Notes: generated from the letters alone by a model not told the origin. Positions 9,469 through 21,315 are shown, counted from the first letter of the stretch. The stretch: 64,000 nucleotides of DNA from Methylovulum miyakonense HT12 (GCF_000384075.1 NZ_KB913025.1:4534187-4598186), one strand, 5' to 3'. Made by a program: numbers and translations.

Positions 9469-11247
9469 ATGGCGGTCTATAAAGGCAACAACGGCACCAA
9501 TATCTTTAACGGCACACTTCAAGACGACATCCTATATGGCTATGGGGGGAACGACATCCTCAACGGGAACAGCGGAAATGACATTATCTATGGTGGCAAT
9601 GGCGACGATACCCTAATGGGGGGAGCGGGCAATGACCTCTTATTGGGCGGCACGGGTACCGACACTTATCTCTTCGCTAAGGGCGATGGCAAAGATAAGT
9701 TAATTGACGGTGACAATAGCGCCGATCTCATTAAGTTTACGGATGCCGCATCAACCGATGTGAAAGCCGCACGAAGTTATGATTATAGGTTGCTGCTGAG
9801 CTATGGTGGCACCGACCAACTGACCTTTAGGTCGTTTTTCTCCACTTTAAACTACCACAACAAACAATTTCAGTTCAGTGACGGTGTCATTTGGGGATGG
9901 AAAGAAATCAAGCGTGAAGTGCTGCAAGGTACGGATGGCAATGATTTCCTCCAAGGCTTTGACAATGAGCACAATAAATTGTTTGGGTTGGCCGGGAATG
10001 ACAATATAAATGGTGGCAACCTCAGTGATACGCTGAATGGCGGGTTGGGCAATGATAGGTTGACCGGCTTTGATGGCGACGACATATTGATCGGTGGCGC
10101 AGGCAATGACCGGTTATCCGATTTTGCGGGTGCGGACACCTTCCTTTTTGCGAAAGGCGATGGCAAAGACAGCCTGCTTAGCTTTGAACAAAATGGCGCC
10201 TCAAATACCGTTAAATTTACCGATGTGGCCTTAAGCGACCTCACTAAAATTGACCATTTTTTAATTCATGGCCTTGCTATCCACTATGGTAACGGCGACA
10301 TCCTTGGCATATTTAACCAATTTTACTCAAAAACCTATCAAATCGACGAATTCAAATTTGCGGGCGGCACAACCTTAACAGGCTTTATCGTTGGCACCAC
10401 CGGAAACGACACCCTGACGGGGACAGCGGCCAACAATGCGCTTGCCGGGCTTGAAGGGGCGGACACCATGGACGGGGGGGCGGGCAATGACTTATATGTT
10501 GTTGACAATATTGGCGACACCATTACCGAGACGTCAAACCTGGCATCTGAAATGGATACGGTTAACAGCAGCATCACTTACACCCTAGGGAATAACGTCG
10601 AAAATTTGAACCTGATCACCAGCAGGGCAATTAACGGTTTCGGCAACACATTAAACAACGCCATCAAAGGCAATGATTCTGCCAATATGCTGTCCGGCGA
10701 TGCGGGCGCCGACACGATAACGGGTGGCAATGGGGCGGACAAACTGATGGGCGGGTTAGGCAAGGATAAGCTTATCCTTACTGAAACGGTCGCCGCGAAA
10801 GACCAAGTGGTGGTCGTGGCCGGCGACAGTTTGCTTAACGCATATGACACGGTCACCGGATTTAAGTCGGGGGACGGGCTAACGACAAGCGATAAGGACC
10901 AACTGGGCTTGTCCAAGACATTGATTGCGGCGGATATTGGGTCAAGCAATGGTGTTGATGTGGATACCCTTCACAGCCACCATATTGCCAACGGCATCAT
11001 CAGCTTTGATGATGTGGATAATTTTGGCCAGGCGCTGGTATTGTCCGCCCAAAATGTAGCATCAGCGTTCAAATATCTGCAAGCGAACCTCACCGCCGGA
11101 GAAACCGCCGCCTTTACCGCAGCGGGCAACAGCTATGTCTTTCAGGACAATGGTACGAATGATACGGCTGTGGCCTTAATTGACATGATCGCCAGCAACC
11201 TTAACACAACTGGCTTGGCCGTAAACGGGATTTGGTTAGTTAACTGA
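9469..11247 (+). CDS. RTX calcium-binding secreted protein
   Basis: The 592-residue protein contains four clusters of the glycine/aspartate-rich nonapeptide GGxGxDxLx that form calcium-loaded beta-rolls in type I secreted proteins; clear units include GGNGDDTLMGGAGNDLL, GGLGNDRL and GGNGADKLMGGLGKDKL. Two FAKGDGKD-containing segments of about 110 residues repeat between clusters. The C-terminal ~130 residues are less repetitive and end in a hydrophobic tail (NTTGLAVNGIWLVN), as expected for an uncleaved type I secretion signal. No enzymatic domain is visible, so an adhesin or S-layer-like role is possible. The start at 9469 has AGGA 6 bp upstream and is preferred over the in-frame start at 9343. 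No type I secretion gene is nearby. Confidence 0.85.
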   Translation: MAVYKGNNGTNIFNGTLQDDILYGYGGNDILNGNSGNDIIYGGNGDDTLMGGAGNDLLLGGTGTDTYLFAKGDGKDKLIDGDNSADLIKFTDAASTDVKAARSYDYRLLLSYGGTDQLTFRSFFSTLNYHNKQFQFSDGVIWGWKEIKREVLQGTDGNDFLQGFDNEHNKLFGLAGNDNINGGNLSDTLNGGLGNDRLTGFDGDDILIGGAGNDRLSDFAGADTFLFAKGDGKDSLLSFEQNGASNTVKFTDVALSDLTKIDHFLIHGLAIHYGNGDILGIFNQFYSKTYQIDEFKFAGGTTLTGFIVGTTGNDTLTGTAANNALAGLEGADTMDGGAGNDLYVVDNIGDTITETSNLASEMDTVNSSITYTLGNNVENLNLITSRAINGFGNTLNNAIKGNDSANMLSGDAGADTITGGNGADKLMGGLGKDKLILTETVAAKDQVVVVAGDSLLNAYDTVTGFKSGDGLTTSDKDQLGLSKTLIAADIGSSNGVDVDTLHSHHIANGIISFDDVDNFGQALVLSAQNVASAFKYLQANLTAGETAAFTAAGNSYVFQDNGTNDTAVALIDMIASNLNTTGLAVNGIWLVN

Positions 11248-11263
11248 TCGCCCTTGCCAATAA

Positions 11264-11296
11264 ACGCCCGACCCATTTTCCAAAACGGGCGGGCGT
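11264..11296. terminator. Hairpin between convergent RTX and purA genes
   Basis: A perfect 7-bp inverted repeat (ACGCCCG / CGGGCGT) with a 19-nt loop lies between the two convergent stop codons. The leftward side is followed by TTTATT, so it may end purA transcription; the T-run is weak. Confidence 0.4.
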
Positions 11297-11304
11297 GGCA
11301 TAAG

Positions 11305-13801
<2,497 letters not shown>

Positions 13802-13823
13802 GTTTTTTTAAGTCCCACTCAAA

Positions 13824-13853
13824 CAAAACGCCCCGCATAGACGGAGCGTTTTG
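13824..13853 (-). terminator. Hairpin between hflC and hisZ
   Basis: A perfect 8-bp stem (CAAAACGC / GCGTTTTG) with a 14-nt loop. On the leftward transcript the right arm ends GCGTTTTGTTTG, a modest U-run. It may attenuate read-through from hflC into hisZ-purA. Confidence 0.5.
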
Positions 13854-13888
13854 GTGTTTTGATAATTCTATAAGGCGGATAGCTTACT

Positions 13889-14749
13889 TCATTTTGTCTG
13901 TTTCTTAAAATATTGAAAGAAATCAGAGTCAGGATCAAGCACCATCATGCCCGAATTGGAGAACGTTTTTTTATAGGCACTCAAACTTCGGTAGAACGTG
14001 AAGAACTCCGCATCCTGGCCGTAAGCTTGGGCATAGATTTCCGCCGAGCGGGCATCCCCTTCGCCGCGCAGTTTTTCGGCTTCCCGATAGGCATTCGCCA
14101 AAGTGACCACACGTTGCCGGTCAGCATCCGCCCGGATCCGTTCCGCCGCTTCCGCACCTTGCGAACGGAATTCCCGTGCCACCCGCTCGCGTTCGGCTTC
14201 CATCCGGCTAAACACCGAAGCGCTGACTTCATCCGGCAAGTCGATGCGCATCACCTGCACGTCAATGATCTCCATTCCCAAACTAGCAGCTATGACCTTG
14301 GAATTATTGATTAAAATCTCGCGGATTGCGCTACGGTCAGTCGAAACCAATTGTTTGATGTTGCGTTTGCTAAATTCTCCCCGGAACGCATCCTTAATGA
14401 TTTGATCGAGACGCAAATTGGCTTGGTCAATATCGCCCGCCACTACAGTGTAAAACTTGGTGACATCGCCGATGCGCCATTTCACAAATGAGTCAACGAT
14501 AACATTTTTCTTTTCGGCGGTGAGAAACCGTTCCGGCCTGGAATCCATGGTTTGGATACGCGCATCAAACAATTTGACGGTGTTGATGATGGGCATCCGA
14601 AAATGCAGGCCCGGGGCATAATTGCTTTCAATGATTTCACCAAACCGGAATTTGATGGCCTTTTCGGTTTCCTTGACGGTAAACATGCTCATCATGGCGG
14701 CAATCAGCAAAGCCCCTGCAATGCCTGCGGCTATTTTATTCTGTATCAT
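13889..14749 (-). CDS. hflC: Protease modulator HflC
   Basis: The 286-residue SPFH/band-7 protein has an N-terminal membrane anchor (about residues 7-22) and a periplasmic prohibitin-like domain. With HflK it forms the large complex that surrounds and restrains FtsH. Recognisable stretches are EKAIKFRFGEII, FVKWRIGDVTKFY and RSQGAEAAERIRADADRQR, followed by the GDARSAEIYAQAYGQD region. It is shorter than E. coli HflC (334), within the range of the family. Its ATG overlaps the hflK stop by 4 bp (ATGA), implying translational coupling. Confidence 0.95.
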   Translation of the reverse strand: MIQNKIAAGIAGALLIAAMMSMFTVKETEKAIKFRFGEIIESNYAPGLHFRMPIINTVKLFDARIQTMDSRPERFLTAEKKNVIVDSFVKWRIGDVTKFYTVVAGDIDQANLRLDQIIKDAFRGEFSKRNIKQLVSTDRSAIREILINNSKVIAASLGMEIIDVQVMRIDLPDEVSASVFSRMEAERERVAREFRSQGAEAAERIRADADRQRVVTLANAYREAEKLRGEGDARSAEIYAQAYGQDAEFFTFYRSLSAYKKTFSNSGMMVLDPDSDFFQYFKKQTK

Positions 14750-15990
14750 TGACGGCCCCTTGCATCACGGCCACGGCTAGTGGCACGGTCAATACTATGT
14801 TCCTCTGTAGCAACCGCTTGTGACGGTGCCGGTGCCGGCACAGACTCACCACTACTTTGGATCGGATTATTCTGTGGTTGGCCGGAAGGTTTATGCTGCA
14901 TCAGTTTATCCAATGGCAAATACACCATATTGTTGCCGCCTTTGACATCAATCATCACCGTGTTGGTTTCAGAAAACACGGATTCCATTGCTTCAATGTA
15001 CAGCCGTTTACGGGTAATATCCGGGGCTTTGCTGTATTCGGTATAGAGCTTGGTAAAACGGCTGGCCTCACCTTCCGCCTGGGCGATCACCTGTTCCTTA
15101 TAACCTTCGGCTTCCTGCAGCTTTCTGGCCGCCGCACCCCGGGCTTTGGGCACGACATCATTTGAGTACGCTTCAGCTTCATTAATCAGGCGTTGTTCGT
15201 CCTCACGCGCTTTGATGGCATCGGCGAACGCGTTTTGGACTTGTTCCGGAGGCTGGGCATCCTGCAAGTTGACGCTGGTGATCTGGATGCCGGATTTATA
15301 GCTATCCATGACATCTTGGATTTCTTTCTTGATTTGCGTGACGATTTCGCTGCGGCCTTCAGTCAGGACAAAATCCATTGTGCTACCGCCGATGACGCCA
15401 CGTTGCGCGCTTTCGGTGACTTGCTTCAAGGTCGCGGCAGGATTGACGATATTAAAGATAAAGTCTTTGGCATCTTTCACTTGGTACTGCACGGCAAGAC
15501 GGACATCGACGTAGTTTTCGTCTTTGGTCAGCATTAAGGCTTCTTTAGGCACCGAACCACTTGCCTGTTCACTGCCCGCGCTGCGGTAACCCACTTCAAT
15601 GAAACGTTGCTGTTTGACGTTGACAATATTGACCTGCTCAATAGGGGCGGGAATATGCCAATGCAAACCTGATTGGGTAATACCGATATATTTGCCAAAA
15701 CGGGTTTCAACGCCATGATTCCCTTCATCGACAATGTAAAAACCGCTGATAACCCACAAAACAACAGCCGCTCCGGCGGCAATGAAACCAATGTTCTTCA
15801 TCGGCTTGCCGGAATCTGCCGGGGAGCGATCCCCGCCACCACTGCCACCACCGCCGAATATTTTGCCTAATTTTTCTTGTAATGAGCGTATTGCTTCATC
15901 AAGATCAGGGGGGCCATTCTGGTCCCCTCGCCCGCTCCAGGGGTCTTTTTTATCGCCGCCAGGTTCATTCCACGACATATTTTGCTCCAT
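14746..15990 (-). CDS. hflK: FtsH protease activity modulator HflK
   Basis: The 414-residue protein starts with a Gly/Asp/Pro-rich cytoplasmic tail (MSWNEPGGDKKDPW, GGGGSGGGDRSP), followed by one membrane segment (about 68-84) and an SPFH domain. Diagnostic stretches are EGNHGVETRFGKY, VDVRLAVQYQVKDAKDF, DAQPPEQVQNAFADAIKARED and INEAEAYSND. It partners HflC, overlapping it by 4 bp. The first codons could also start at MSWNEPG, four codons in (15978). The upstream 272-bp gap separates it from hflX, so the usual hfq-hflX-hflKC run is kept but spaced. Confidence 0.95.
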   Translation of the reverse strand: MEQNMSWNEPGGDKKDPWSGRGDQNGPPDLDEAIRSLQEKLGKIFGGGGSGGGDRSPADSGKPMKNIGFIAAGAAVVLWVISGFYIVDEGNHGVETRFGKYIGITQSGLHWHIPAPIEQVNIVNVKQQRFIEVGYRSAGSEQASGSVPKEALMLTKDENYVDVRLAVQYQVKDAKDFIFNIVNPAATLKQVTESAQRGVIGGSTMDFVLTEGRSEIVTQIKKEIQDVMDSYKSGIQITSVNLQDAQPPEQVQNAFADAIKAREDEQRLINEAEAYSNDVVPKARGAAARKLQEAEGYKEQVIAQAEGEASRFTKLYTEYSKAPDITRKRLYIEAMESVFSETNTVMIDVKGGNNMVYLPLDKLMQHKPSGQPQNNPIQSSGESVPAPAPSQAVATEEHSIDRATSRGRDARGRQ

Positions 15991-16262
15991 ATCGGATTAT
16001 TTTACTTTGATAAATTCCGCAGAATGCGGTCGACTTTTAACAGGCTTCAATCCATTTCCGACTTTGCCCATCCGGAATAAGGGGGCGGGTTAACCTAACA
16101 TAAAGCCCGTTAACCCAATCCAACCCATTTAGCCGTAGGAAGTTTGATGCGAGCCATTTTTCATGCCTAGCAATAGTGTCCTGGTATTCTAACGTAAATA
16201 ACTGAAAAGACGAAAAACACGGGGTAAGCGCTTATTTGCCCTATGTCACTGGGGCATTGGCA

Positions 16263-17525
16263 TTAAAGCTCTTCATTTCTTACGTCTTTCAACAACCCCA
16301 AGTGCTTGACGTCCATTTGAATGACCAATTGGCTGGCACCCAGGTCATCAATATGCTCGTCAATTATTTTTGCGCAAGTAAATAATTTGGCACGGATATC
16401 GCCTTGCCGGGGGGTTAAAAAGCAACGGCGGGTCACTTTAGTGCTGGCAAACAACTCAACTAAGACTTGCACCAACAAATCCAGCCCTGCCCCCGTTTCT
16501 GCCGACAACCAAACCCTGATGGGGTTGCCGGCATCGTCCCGATCAATATGCGGAAGCATGCCTTCCAGCAAGTCAATTTTATTGAACACTTCAATTTGCC
16601 TGACGTTATCCGCTTTAATGTCGGTTAAAACCAGGTTGACCTGATTGATTATCGTGTCACGGTCATCACTATGGGCATCAATGACATGGAGCAACAAATC
16701 GGCTTCACTGGCTTCCTGCAAAGTCGATTTGAACGCCGCGACCAATTCATGCGGCAAATGGCGGATAAAACCGACGGTATCGGCAAGGACAATCTCGCTA
16801 TTGTTAGCCAAGCGCACACTGCGCAGGGTCGGGTCCAACGTTGCAAACAATTGGTCGGCCGCGTAGATGTCCGCCCCCGTGAGTTGGTTAAATAACGTGG
16901 ACTTTCCGGCATTGGTATAACCCACTAACGAGACGGTAGGTATTTCGGCCTTCTTCCGTTGGCTTCGCCCTTGATGGCGTTGCTTTTCGACTTTATCAAG
17001 CCGTTGCTGGATTTGCTTGATCCGCACCGCCAACAAACGGCGGTCGGTTTCGAGCTGGGTTTCGCCCGGCCCACGCAAACCAATACCGCCTTTTTGCCGC
17101 TCCAAATGCGTCCAGCCCCTTACCAGCCGGGTGGACAAATGCTTGAGCTGAGCCAATTCGACTTGCAACTTGCCTTCGAAAGATTGCGCCCGTTGGGCAA
17201 AAATATCCAGGATAAGGCCGTTCCTGTCAACGACACGCACTTCCAGATATTTCTCCAGATTGCGTTCCTGACTGGGCGACAAGGGATGGTTGACTAAGAC
17301 GACATCGGCTGAATAGCTCTGGACAGCGGCTTTTAGCTCTTCCAGCTTACCCGTACCCATAAAATATTTGGCATCGGGGCGTTTACGGCTGCCAGTGACA
17401 ACATAGACAGGATCAGTTCCGGCTGACTTAGCCAGTTCTTTAAGTTCTGATAAATCTTCCTGCCCGGAATGAAAGGTCAGATGAACAAGAACAGCCCGTT
17501 CACCTGAATCGGGACGGTCAAACAA
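16263..17525 (-). CDS. hflX: Ribosome-associated GTPase HflX
   Basis: The 420-residue protein is the Obg-HflX GTPase that splits stalled ribosomes under stress. The N-terminal HflX domain (ITGSRK-like VVTGSRKRPDAKYF, then VVDRNGLILDIFAQRA) is followed by a helical linker (GPGETQLETDRR) and the G domain: P-loop GYTNAGKSTLF near residue 200, DTVGFI, and NKIDLL. The start is TTG at 17525 (MFDRPDSGERAVLVH), which aligns with the E. coli N-terminus and has GAGG 6 bp upstream. It begins 47 bp after the hfq stop. Confidence 0.96.
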   Translation of the reverse strand: MFDRPDSGERAVLVHLTFHSGQEDLSELKELAKSAGTDPVYVVTGSRKRPDAKYFMGTGKLEELKAAVQSYSADVVLVNHPLSPSQERNLEKYLEVRVVDRNGLILDIFAQRAQSFEGKLQVELAQLKHLSTRLVRGWTHLERQKGGIGLRGPGETQLETDRRLLAVRIKQIQQRLDKVEKQRHQGRSQRKKAEIPTVSLVGYTNAGKSTLFNQLTGADIYAADQLFATLDPTLRSVRLANNSEIVLADTVGFIRHLPHELVAAFKSTLQEASEADLLLHVIDAHSDDRDTIINQVNLVLTDIKADNVRQIEVFNKIDLLEGMLPHIDRDDAGNPIRVWLSAETGAGLDLLVQVLVELFASTKVTRRCFLTPRQGDIRAKLFTCAKIIDEHIDDLGASQLVIQMDVKHLGLLKDVRNEEL

Positions 17526-17572
17526 TTAGTGCCTCATTGGTCAGACAAAATGGACGGGTAAAAAATGGGGCG

Positions 17573-17818
17573 TTATTCTTCACTACTGGTTTCCTCACCT
17601 TCGCGTATCATCTTGACGGCCTTACTGGGCACTATCGTGGAGATGGCATGTTTATAAACCATCTGGCTGACGGTATTTTTCAGCATAATGACGTACTGGT
17701 CAAAGGAATCGACTTTACCTTGCAACTTGATGCCATTGACAAGAAAAATGGATACAGGAGTATGTTCTTTTCTGAGTGTGTTTAAAAAATTGTCCTGCAA
17801 ATTTTGGCCTTTTGACAT
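17573..17818 (-). CDS. hfq: RNA chaperone Hfq
   Basis: The 81-residue Sm-like protein forms the hexamer that pairs small RNAs with mRNAs. It contains [20 protein letters not shown], the Sm1 [16 protein letters not shown] segment and the Sm2 [13 protein letters not shown] block with the conserved YKHA, then a short acidic tail (EEETSSEE-like, here GEETSSEE). A strong GGAGA ribosome site precedes the ATG. miaA, the usual upstream neighbour, is absent; a ygfX-like gene is there instead. Confidence 0.98.
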   Translation of the reverse strand: MSKGQNLQDNFLNTLRKEHTPVSIFLVNGIKLQGKVDSFDQYVIMLKNTVSQMVYKHAISTIVPSKAVKMIREGEETSSEE

Positions 17819-17918
17819 CCGATTTCTCCTTATTTTTATAGAAATGCTGGTTAAGATAACTGCAAATATCAGTCAATACAAATCATAATCTGGCAAAAAA
17901 AGCGTGCTTCTTTGTTGC

Positions 17919-18404
17919 TTAAACAGATTTTACCAATAGATCCGCTGACTTGCTTTTAATTTTATAGGTGGTTCTCAGTTTAACGACAAGGCCGCGATAG
18001 CCGTCCCGACCCAAGCTATCAGGCAATATCAACAAGGTATGCCTGTCCTTTAGCTTAATACCGTTAAACACATTTGAACGGTTGATATGGGTATCGTTAT
18101 CTTGAATTTCAATATGCAAAAATAATGCAAAGATTGTAATGACCGTGTCCGGCAATATCCGCACCGCAACAAACCTATCCGAATTTGCCATTTCCCATCC
18201 CAACGCTTCACTATGCCTAAGTGTTTGCCACTTAAATTTACCGCCCGCCACGGCTAACCGGTAATGGGCCGCCAGCGCAAGCGCCACCAAACCTTGCACC
18301 AATAGTGGTAAGGCATTTGCGAAACTTGCACACAATGCCAGCAAATGGGCAAACACCAGCACTGCTTTCAAACGGCCTGAAGGCCTTAGATGAAAAATAA
18401 GCAT
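17919..18404 (-). CDS. YgfX/CptA-like inner-membrane protein
   Basis: This 161-residue protein has an N-terminal FHLRPSGRLKAVLV segment followed by two closely spaced membrane helices (about 13-48), then a soluble domain ending ILPDSLGRDGYRGLVVKLR. That layout and the PDSL..D.YR..VVKLR ending match the YgfX family, known in E. coli as CptA next to the succinate dehydrogenase assembly factor SdhE. No sdhE gene lies beside it here, and the ribosome site is weak. It precedes hfq by 100 bp in the same direction. The family call is good; the cellular role is open. Confidence 0.65.
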   Translation of the reverse strand: MLIFHLRPSGRLKAVLVFAHLLALCASFANALPLLVQGLVALALAAHYRLAVAGGKFKWQTLRHSEALGWEMANSDRFVAVRILPDTVITIFALFLHIEIQDNDTHINRSNVFNGIKLKDRHTLLILPDSLGRDGYRGLVVKLRTTYKIKSKSADLLVKSV

Positions 18405-18509
18405 TATTGTTTTGGAGTTAAACTTGTTAAGCCAGCCGGAAAAGGGCTACAAAACCATTACGCCCCAAAATGGGCAATATTTAGCAATATACCTCAAATA
18501 ACGTTCTAT

Positions 18510-19244
18510 TCAACCCGCGTCCTGATTTTCCCGGATAGCTTTGATATAAAGCGTCGCACCTATCACGGCCGCCGGCGCAACCACAACATTCAGTATCGGC
18601 AAGGTCAAACCCAGCATGGTCACACCGCCAAAGCTTAATGCCCCCAAGCGGATATTTTTTGCCAGTTGTTTCTGTTCAGGAAACAATATTCCCGCATTTT
18701 CCAACGGATACGCCAAATATTCCAACGCCATCCCCCAAGCGCCAAATAGCGCCCATAAAAATGGCGCGACAATATTTAGCCCCGGGATCAAGAACAATAT
18801 CAGCAAGGGTACGGAGCGGATGACCAAATACAGCGCACGCGTGAATTCCGCCGACATAATTTTGGCTAGGGGCAGTTCTTCCACCACCACCGCATCGGCC
18901 CCATTGGCCAATGCCAGTGCCTTCGCCGCCAGTTTGCCATAGAAAGGCGCGGCGATTATATTGGCCAATACCGTAAAGGTGAAAAACCCGGCGATAAAAA
19001 AACAAATAAAAAACAAAGGCCATAACACCCAACCCAACCAATTCAGCCAGTCTGGGATAAACTGGTGTATCAATCCGTTGATGGTGTAGTAGCCTAATAC
19101 CAAAGCCACCGCGTAAATTAAAAAGTTGATCAGCAAGGGCATCAGCACAAATGGGCGCAAGGTAGGGTGGGCCAACAAACCCAGCCCTTTGAAAAAATAG
19201 CCTACCGCTATCAATGGATTGTTTGCTTTTTTAGACACTATCAT
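18510..19244 (-). CDS. cysZ: Sulfate permease CysZ (EI24 family)
   Basis: The 244-residue protein has the CysZ pattern: GYFFKGLGLLAHPTLRPFVLMPLLIN at the N-terminus (shown in part: PTLRPFVLMPLLIN), membrane helices near 30-50, 70-105, 140-180 and 205-225, and the ANIIAAPFYGKLA and ALFGAWGMALEYLAYP blocks. CysZ mediates proton-driven sulfate uptake feeding cysteine synthesis. Its ATG overlaps the mtnA stop by 4 bp, so it is translated with a sulfur-salvage gene. A second sulfate uptake route, the ABC transporter at 26-30.5 kb, lies nearby. Confidence 0.85.
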   Translation of the reverse strand: MIVSKKANNPLIAVGYFFKGLGLLAHPTLRPFVLMPLLINFLIYAVALVLGYYTINGLIHQFIPDWLNWLGWVLWPLFFICFFIAGFFTFTVLANIIAAPFYGKLAAKALALANGADAVVVEELPLAKIMSAEFTRALYLVIRSVPLLILFLIPGLNIVAPFLWALFGAWGMALEYLAYPLENAGILFPEQKQLAKNIRLGALSFGGVTMLGLTLPILNVVVAPAAVIGATLYIKAIRENQDAG

Positions 19245-20266
19245 CGTAAATTTCCCATAGTTGTTTCAGAAGGTTCCAACACCACGCCGCGTTCCGTCAC
19301 AATCGCCGTGACCAAGGCCGCCGGAGTCACATCAAACACCGGGTTCCACGCACTGATCAAGGATTCCGGCGCGTGGTAACAAGCGGGCAATAATTCCCGC
19401 GCGTCACGCTGTTCAATTTCAATTTCTGCGCCGGATTGGATCCCCCAATCTATCGTTGTCGTCGGCGCCACCACCATAAATTTTACCCCATGTTGCCGGG
19501 CCAACACCGCCAGCGCGTAAGTGCCTATTTTATTTGCGGTGTCACCATTGGCGGCAATGCGGTCAGCACCGACGACCACCCAATCTACCGCGCCGGACTT
19601 CATCAGCCATGCCGCCGCCGAATCGGCGATCAAAGTTACCGGAATGCCCTCTTGCGCCAACTCCCACACCGTCAGCCGCGCACCCTGTAACCATGGGCGT
19701 GTCTCACCTGCATAAACCGCCACTGTTTGCCGCCCCGCGACGCTGCGGATCACGCCTAAAGCCGTGCCATAACCACCTGTCGCCAACGCCCCCGTGTTGC
19801 AATGCGTCAAAATTCCTTTTACCTGCCCGATCACGTCCGCACCCAACTCGCCCATGCGGTGGTTTGCCGACACGTCATCGGCGTGGATCCGCTCGGCGCA
19901 CGCCAACAAATCCGCCAATGGATTTCCGGTGCTTGCATTCAGGGCTTGCCCCATCGTCGCCAAGGCCGTGAACAGATTCACCGCCGTAGGCCGCGACTGT
20001 GCCAGCATCGCCATATCCACCACCACCTTGTCGCGCCAATCATCCGGGCTGGCGTGATAATGCCGATACGCCGACAACACCACCCCATAAGCCGCCGCAA
20101 TCCCAATCGCCGGCGCACCGCGCACCCGCATGGTGGCAATCGCCTCGGTCACGCCAGCGGCATCGTCATACATATCATAAGCGACTGTCTCAGGCAATTG
20201 CCGTTGGTCCAGCACTTTTAAAGCATTGCCTGTCCATTGCAGGGCTTGTACGGTTAATTTAGTCAT
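19241..20266 (-). CDS. mtnA: S-methyl-5-thioribose-1-phosphate isomerase
   Basis: The 341-residue enzyme converts methylthioribose-1-phosphate to methylthioribulose-1-phosphate in methionine salvage. The conserved RVRGAPAIGIAAAYG block, the catalytic-cysteine segment THCNTGALATGGYGTALGVI and the catalytic-aspartate segment VGADRIAANGDTANKIGTY are all present. The gene overlaps cysZ by 4 bp. Together with MtaD (21876-23186) it suggests that methylthioadenosine is deaminated to methylthioinosine first and then phosphorolysed to the MtnA substrate, as in Pseudomonas; the phosphorylase is not in the window. Confidence 0.95.
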   Translation of the reverse strand: MTKLTVQALQWTGNALKVLDQRQLPETVAYDMYDDAAGVTEAIATMRVRGAPAIGIAAAYGVVLSAYRHYHASPDDWRDKVVVDMAMLAQSRPTAVNLFTALATMGQALNASTGNPLADLLACAERIHADDVSANHRMGELGADVIGQVKGILTHCNTGALATGGYGTALGVIRSVAGRQTVAVYAGETRPWLQGARLTVWELAQEGIPVTLIADSAAAWLMKSGAVDWVVVGADRIAANGDTANKIGTYALAVLARQHGVKFMVVAPTTTIDWGIQSGAEIEIEQRDARELLPACYHAPESLISAWNPVFDVTPAALVTAIVTERGVVLEPSETTMGNLR

Positions 20267-20588
20267 TGATTAAAAAGAACTTAAAAGAATAAAGGGGTAA
20301 TCGAATTCTGGCTGCCAATCATTTCAGGCACGTCCTTTTGTACGACAGCATCTCTGGCATTTTCCCGGAACCGCACTATTTAAGCGCTTCGCCTATTAAC
20401 GCCATAGCCTTAAATTATGCAACAAAAACCCTATGGCTGTGAAAGCCGCCTTAACGCATGGAAGCAACCCCACCCCATAAAGTCGGCCCGATACAGTATG
20501 GCTTGCGCTTGTGGGCAAGTTTAGTTTTTGGTAGATTGGCCCTATATCATGTGCTTTGCTCTTCTTATCCCTAAGGACAGACCCAACC
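20267..20588. other. Divergent control region between mtnA and fnr
   Basis: 322 bp with no gene I accept. It should carry the promoters of mtnA-cysZ and fnr. I looked for an FNR box that would indicate autoregulation and did not find a convincing one; a 5-bp inverted repeat CTTGC/GCAAG lies near 20503-20520. Confidence 0.4.
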
Positions 20589-21302
20589 ATGTCGAATGCA
20601 CTGGCAACCAAAACTGCGATCACTTGCGAAAACTGTAATCTTGATAAATTATGCATCCCCAAGGGCATGAAACGGTCGGAAGTCGGTGAACTCAAGCTAT
20701 TGGTCAACCGCAACAATATACGCCAAAAAGGCGAGGCGATATACCACTCCGGCAGCCCGTTCAGGGGGATTATCGCATTGCGCTCAGGCACCGCAAAATT
20801 GTTGAGTTTTGACCGGAACGGTAATGAAATCATCGTGGACTTCATTTTGCCCGGGGAATTGTTGGGGTTTGACGGGGTATCGGCACAAATACACAATTGC
20901 ACGGCCATCGCACTGGAAACCGTCAATTTCTGCCATCTGACGAGCCGGCAAATTGAAACCCTGACGCTTAGCACACCCGGTTTTTACCAAATATTGCTGC
21001 AACGTTCTTGCAACCAATTCGATATCCAGGTGGAAAAACTGCTGCTAAGCCGCCGTTCGGCGGAGGAGCGCGTGGCCGCTTTTATCCTGCATATCTCCGA
21101 ACGCCTGAAAATACGCGGTTACTCGGAACTGGAATTCCGCTTGAGCATGTCGAGGGAAGAGATTGGCAATCATCTGGGCATCGCCCATGAAACGGTCAGC
21201 CGGATCGTCCATCATTTCCAGTCGCTTGAAATCATTGAGATTAAAGCCAAGCAGTTAAAAATAACAAACAAAAAAAAGCTGTTTAGCTTCTATAAAGACT
21301 AG
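20589..21302 (+). CDS. fnr: FNR-type oxygen-sensing transcription regulator
   Basis: The 237-residue CRP/FNR-family protein carries the [4Fe-4S] ligand pattern C-x2-C-x5-C at residues 13, 16 and 22, and a fourth cysteine at 104 (IHNC), the same spacing logic as E. coli FNR. The cyclic-nucleotide-like beta-barrel is followed by a dimer helix and a helix-turn-helix whose recognition helix (HETVSRIVHHF) has the E..SR residues that read TTGAT half sites. It should activate genes when oxygen is low. The start at 20589 is chosen because AAGGA lies 11 bp upstream and the protein then begins like other FNRs; a TTG at 20556 adds 11 residues. A leftward terminator hairpin overlaps its last codons. Confidence 0.93.
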   Translation: MSNALATKTAITCENCNLDKLCIPKGMKRSEVGELKLLVNRNNIRQKGEAIYHSGSPFRGIIALRSGTAKLLSFDRNGNEIIVDFILPGELLGFDGVSAQIHNCTAIALETVNFCHLTSRQIETLTLSTPGFYQILLQRSCNQFDIQVEKLLLSRRSAEERVAAFILHISERLKIRGYSELEFRLSMSREEIGNHLGIAHETVSRIVHHFQSLEIIEIKAKQLKITNKKKLFSFYKD

Positions 21303-21315
21303 GGCTAAACAGCTT
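21270..21315 (-). terminator. Intrinsic terminator for the leftward small-protein transcript, inside the 3' end of fnr
   Basis: A perfect 12-bp stem (AAGCTGTTTAGC 21276-21287 / GCTAAACAGCTT 21304-21315) with a 16-nt loop. Eight consecutive A on the plus strand (21270-21277) give a U8 run only for leftward transcription. It therefore ends the transcript of the 56-aa gene at 21481-21651, although it overlaps the fnr stop codon. Confidence 0.85.

Noticed and set aside
16087-16116. GGGTTAAC/GTTAACCC inverted repeat upstream of hflK
   Set aside because: An 8-bp dyad alone, without a T-run or known regulator, is not enough to call an operator or terminator.
20267-20588. FNR autoregulation site before fnr
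   Set aside because: No TTGAT-N4-ATCAA-like sequence with acceptable match was found.
20396-20974. 192-codon leftward frame antisense to fnr
   Set aside because: Overlaps the conserved fnr coding region in antisense and has no recognisable domain.
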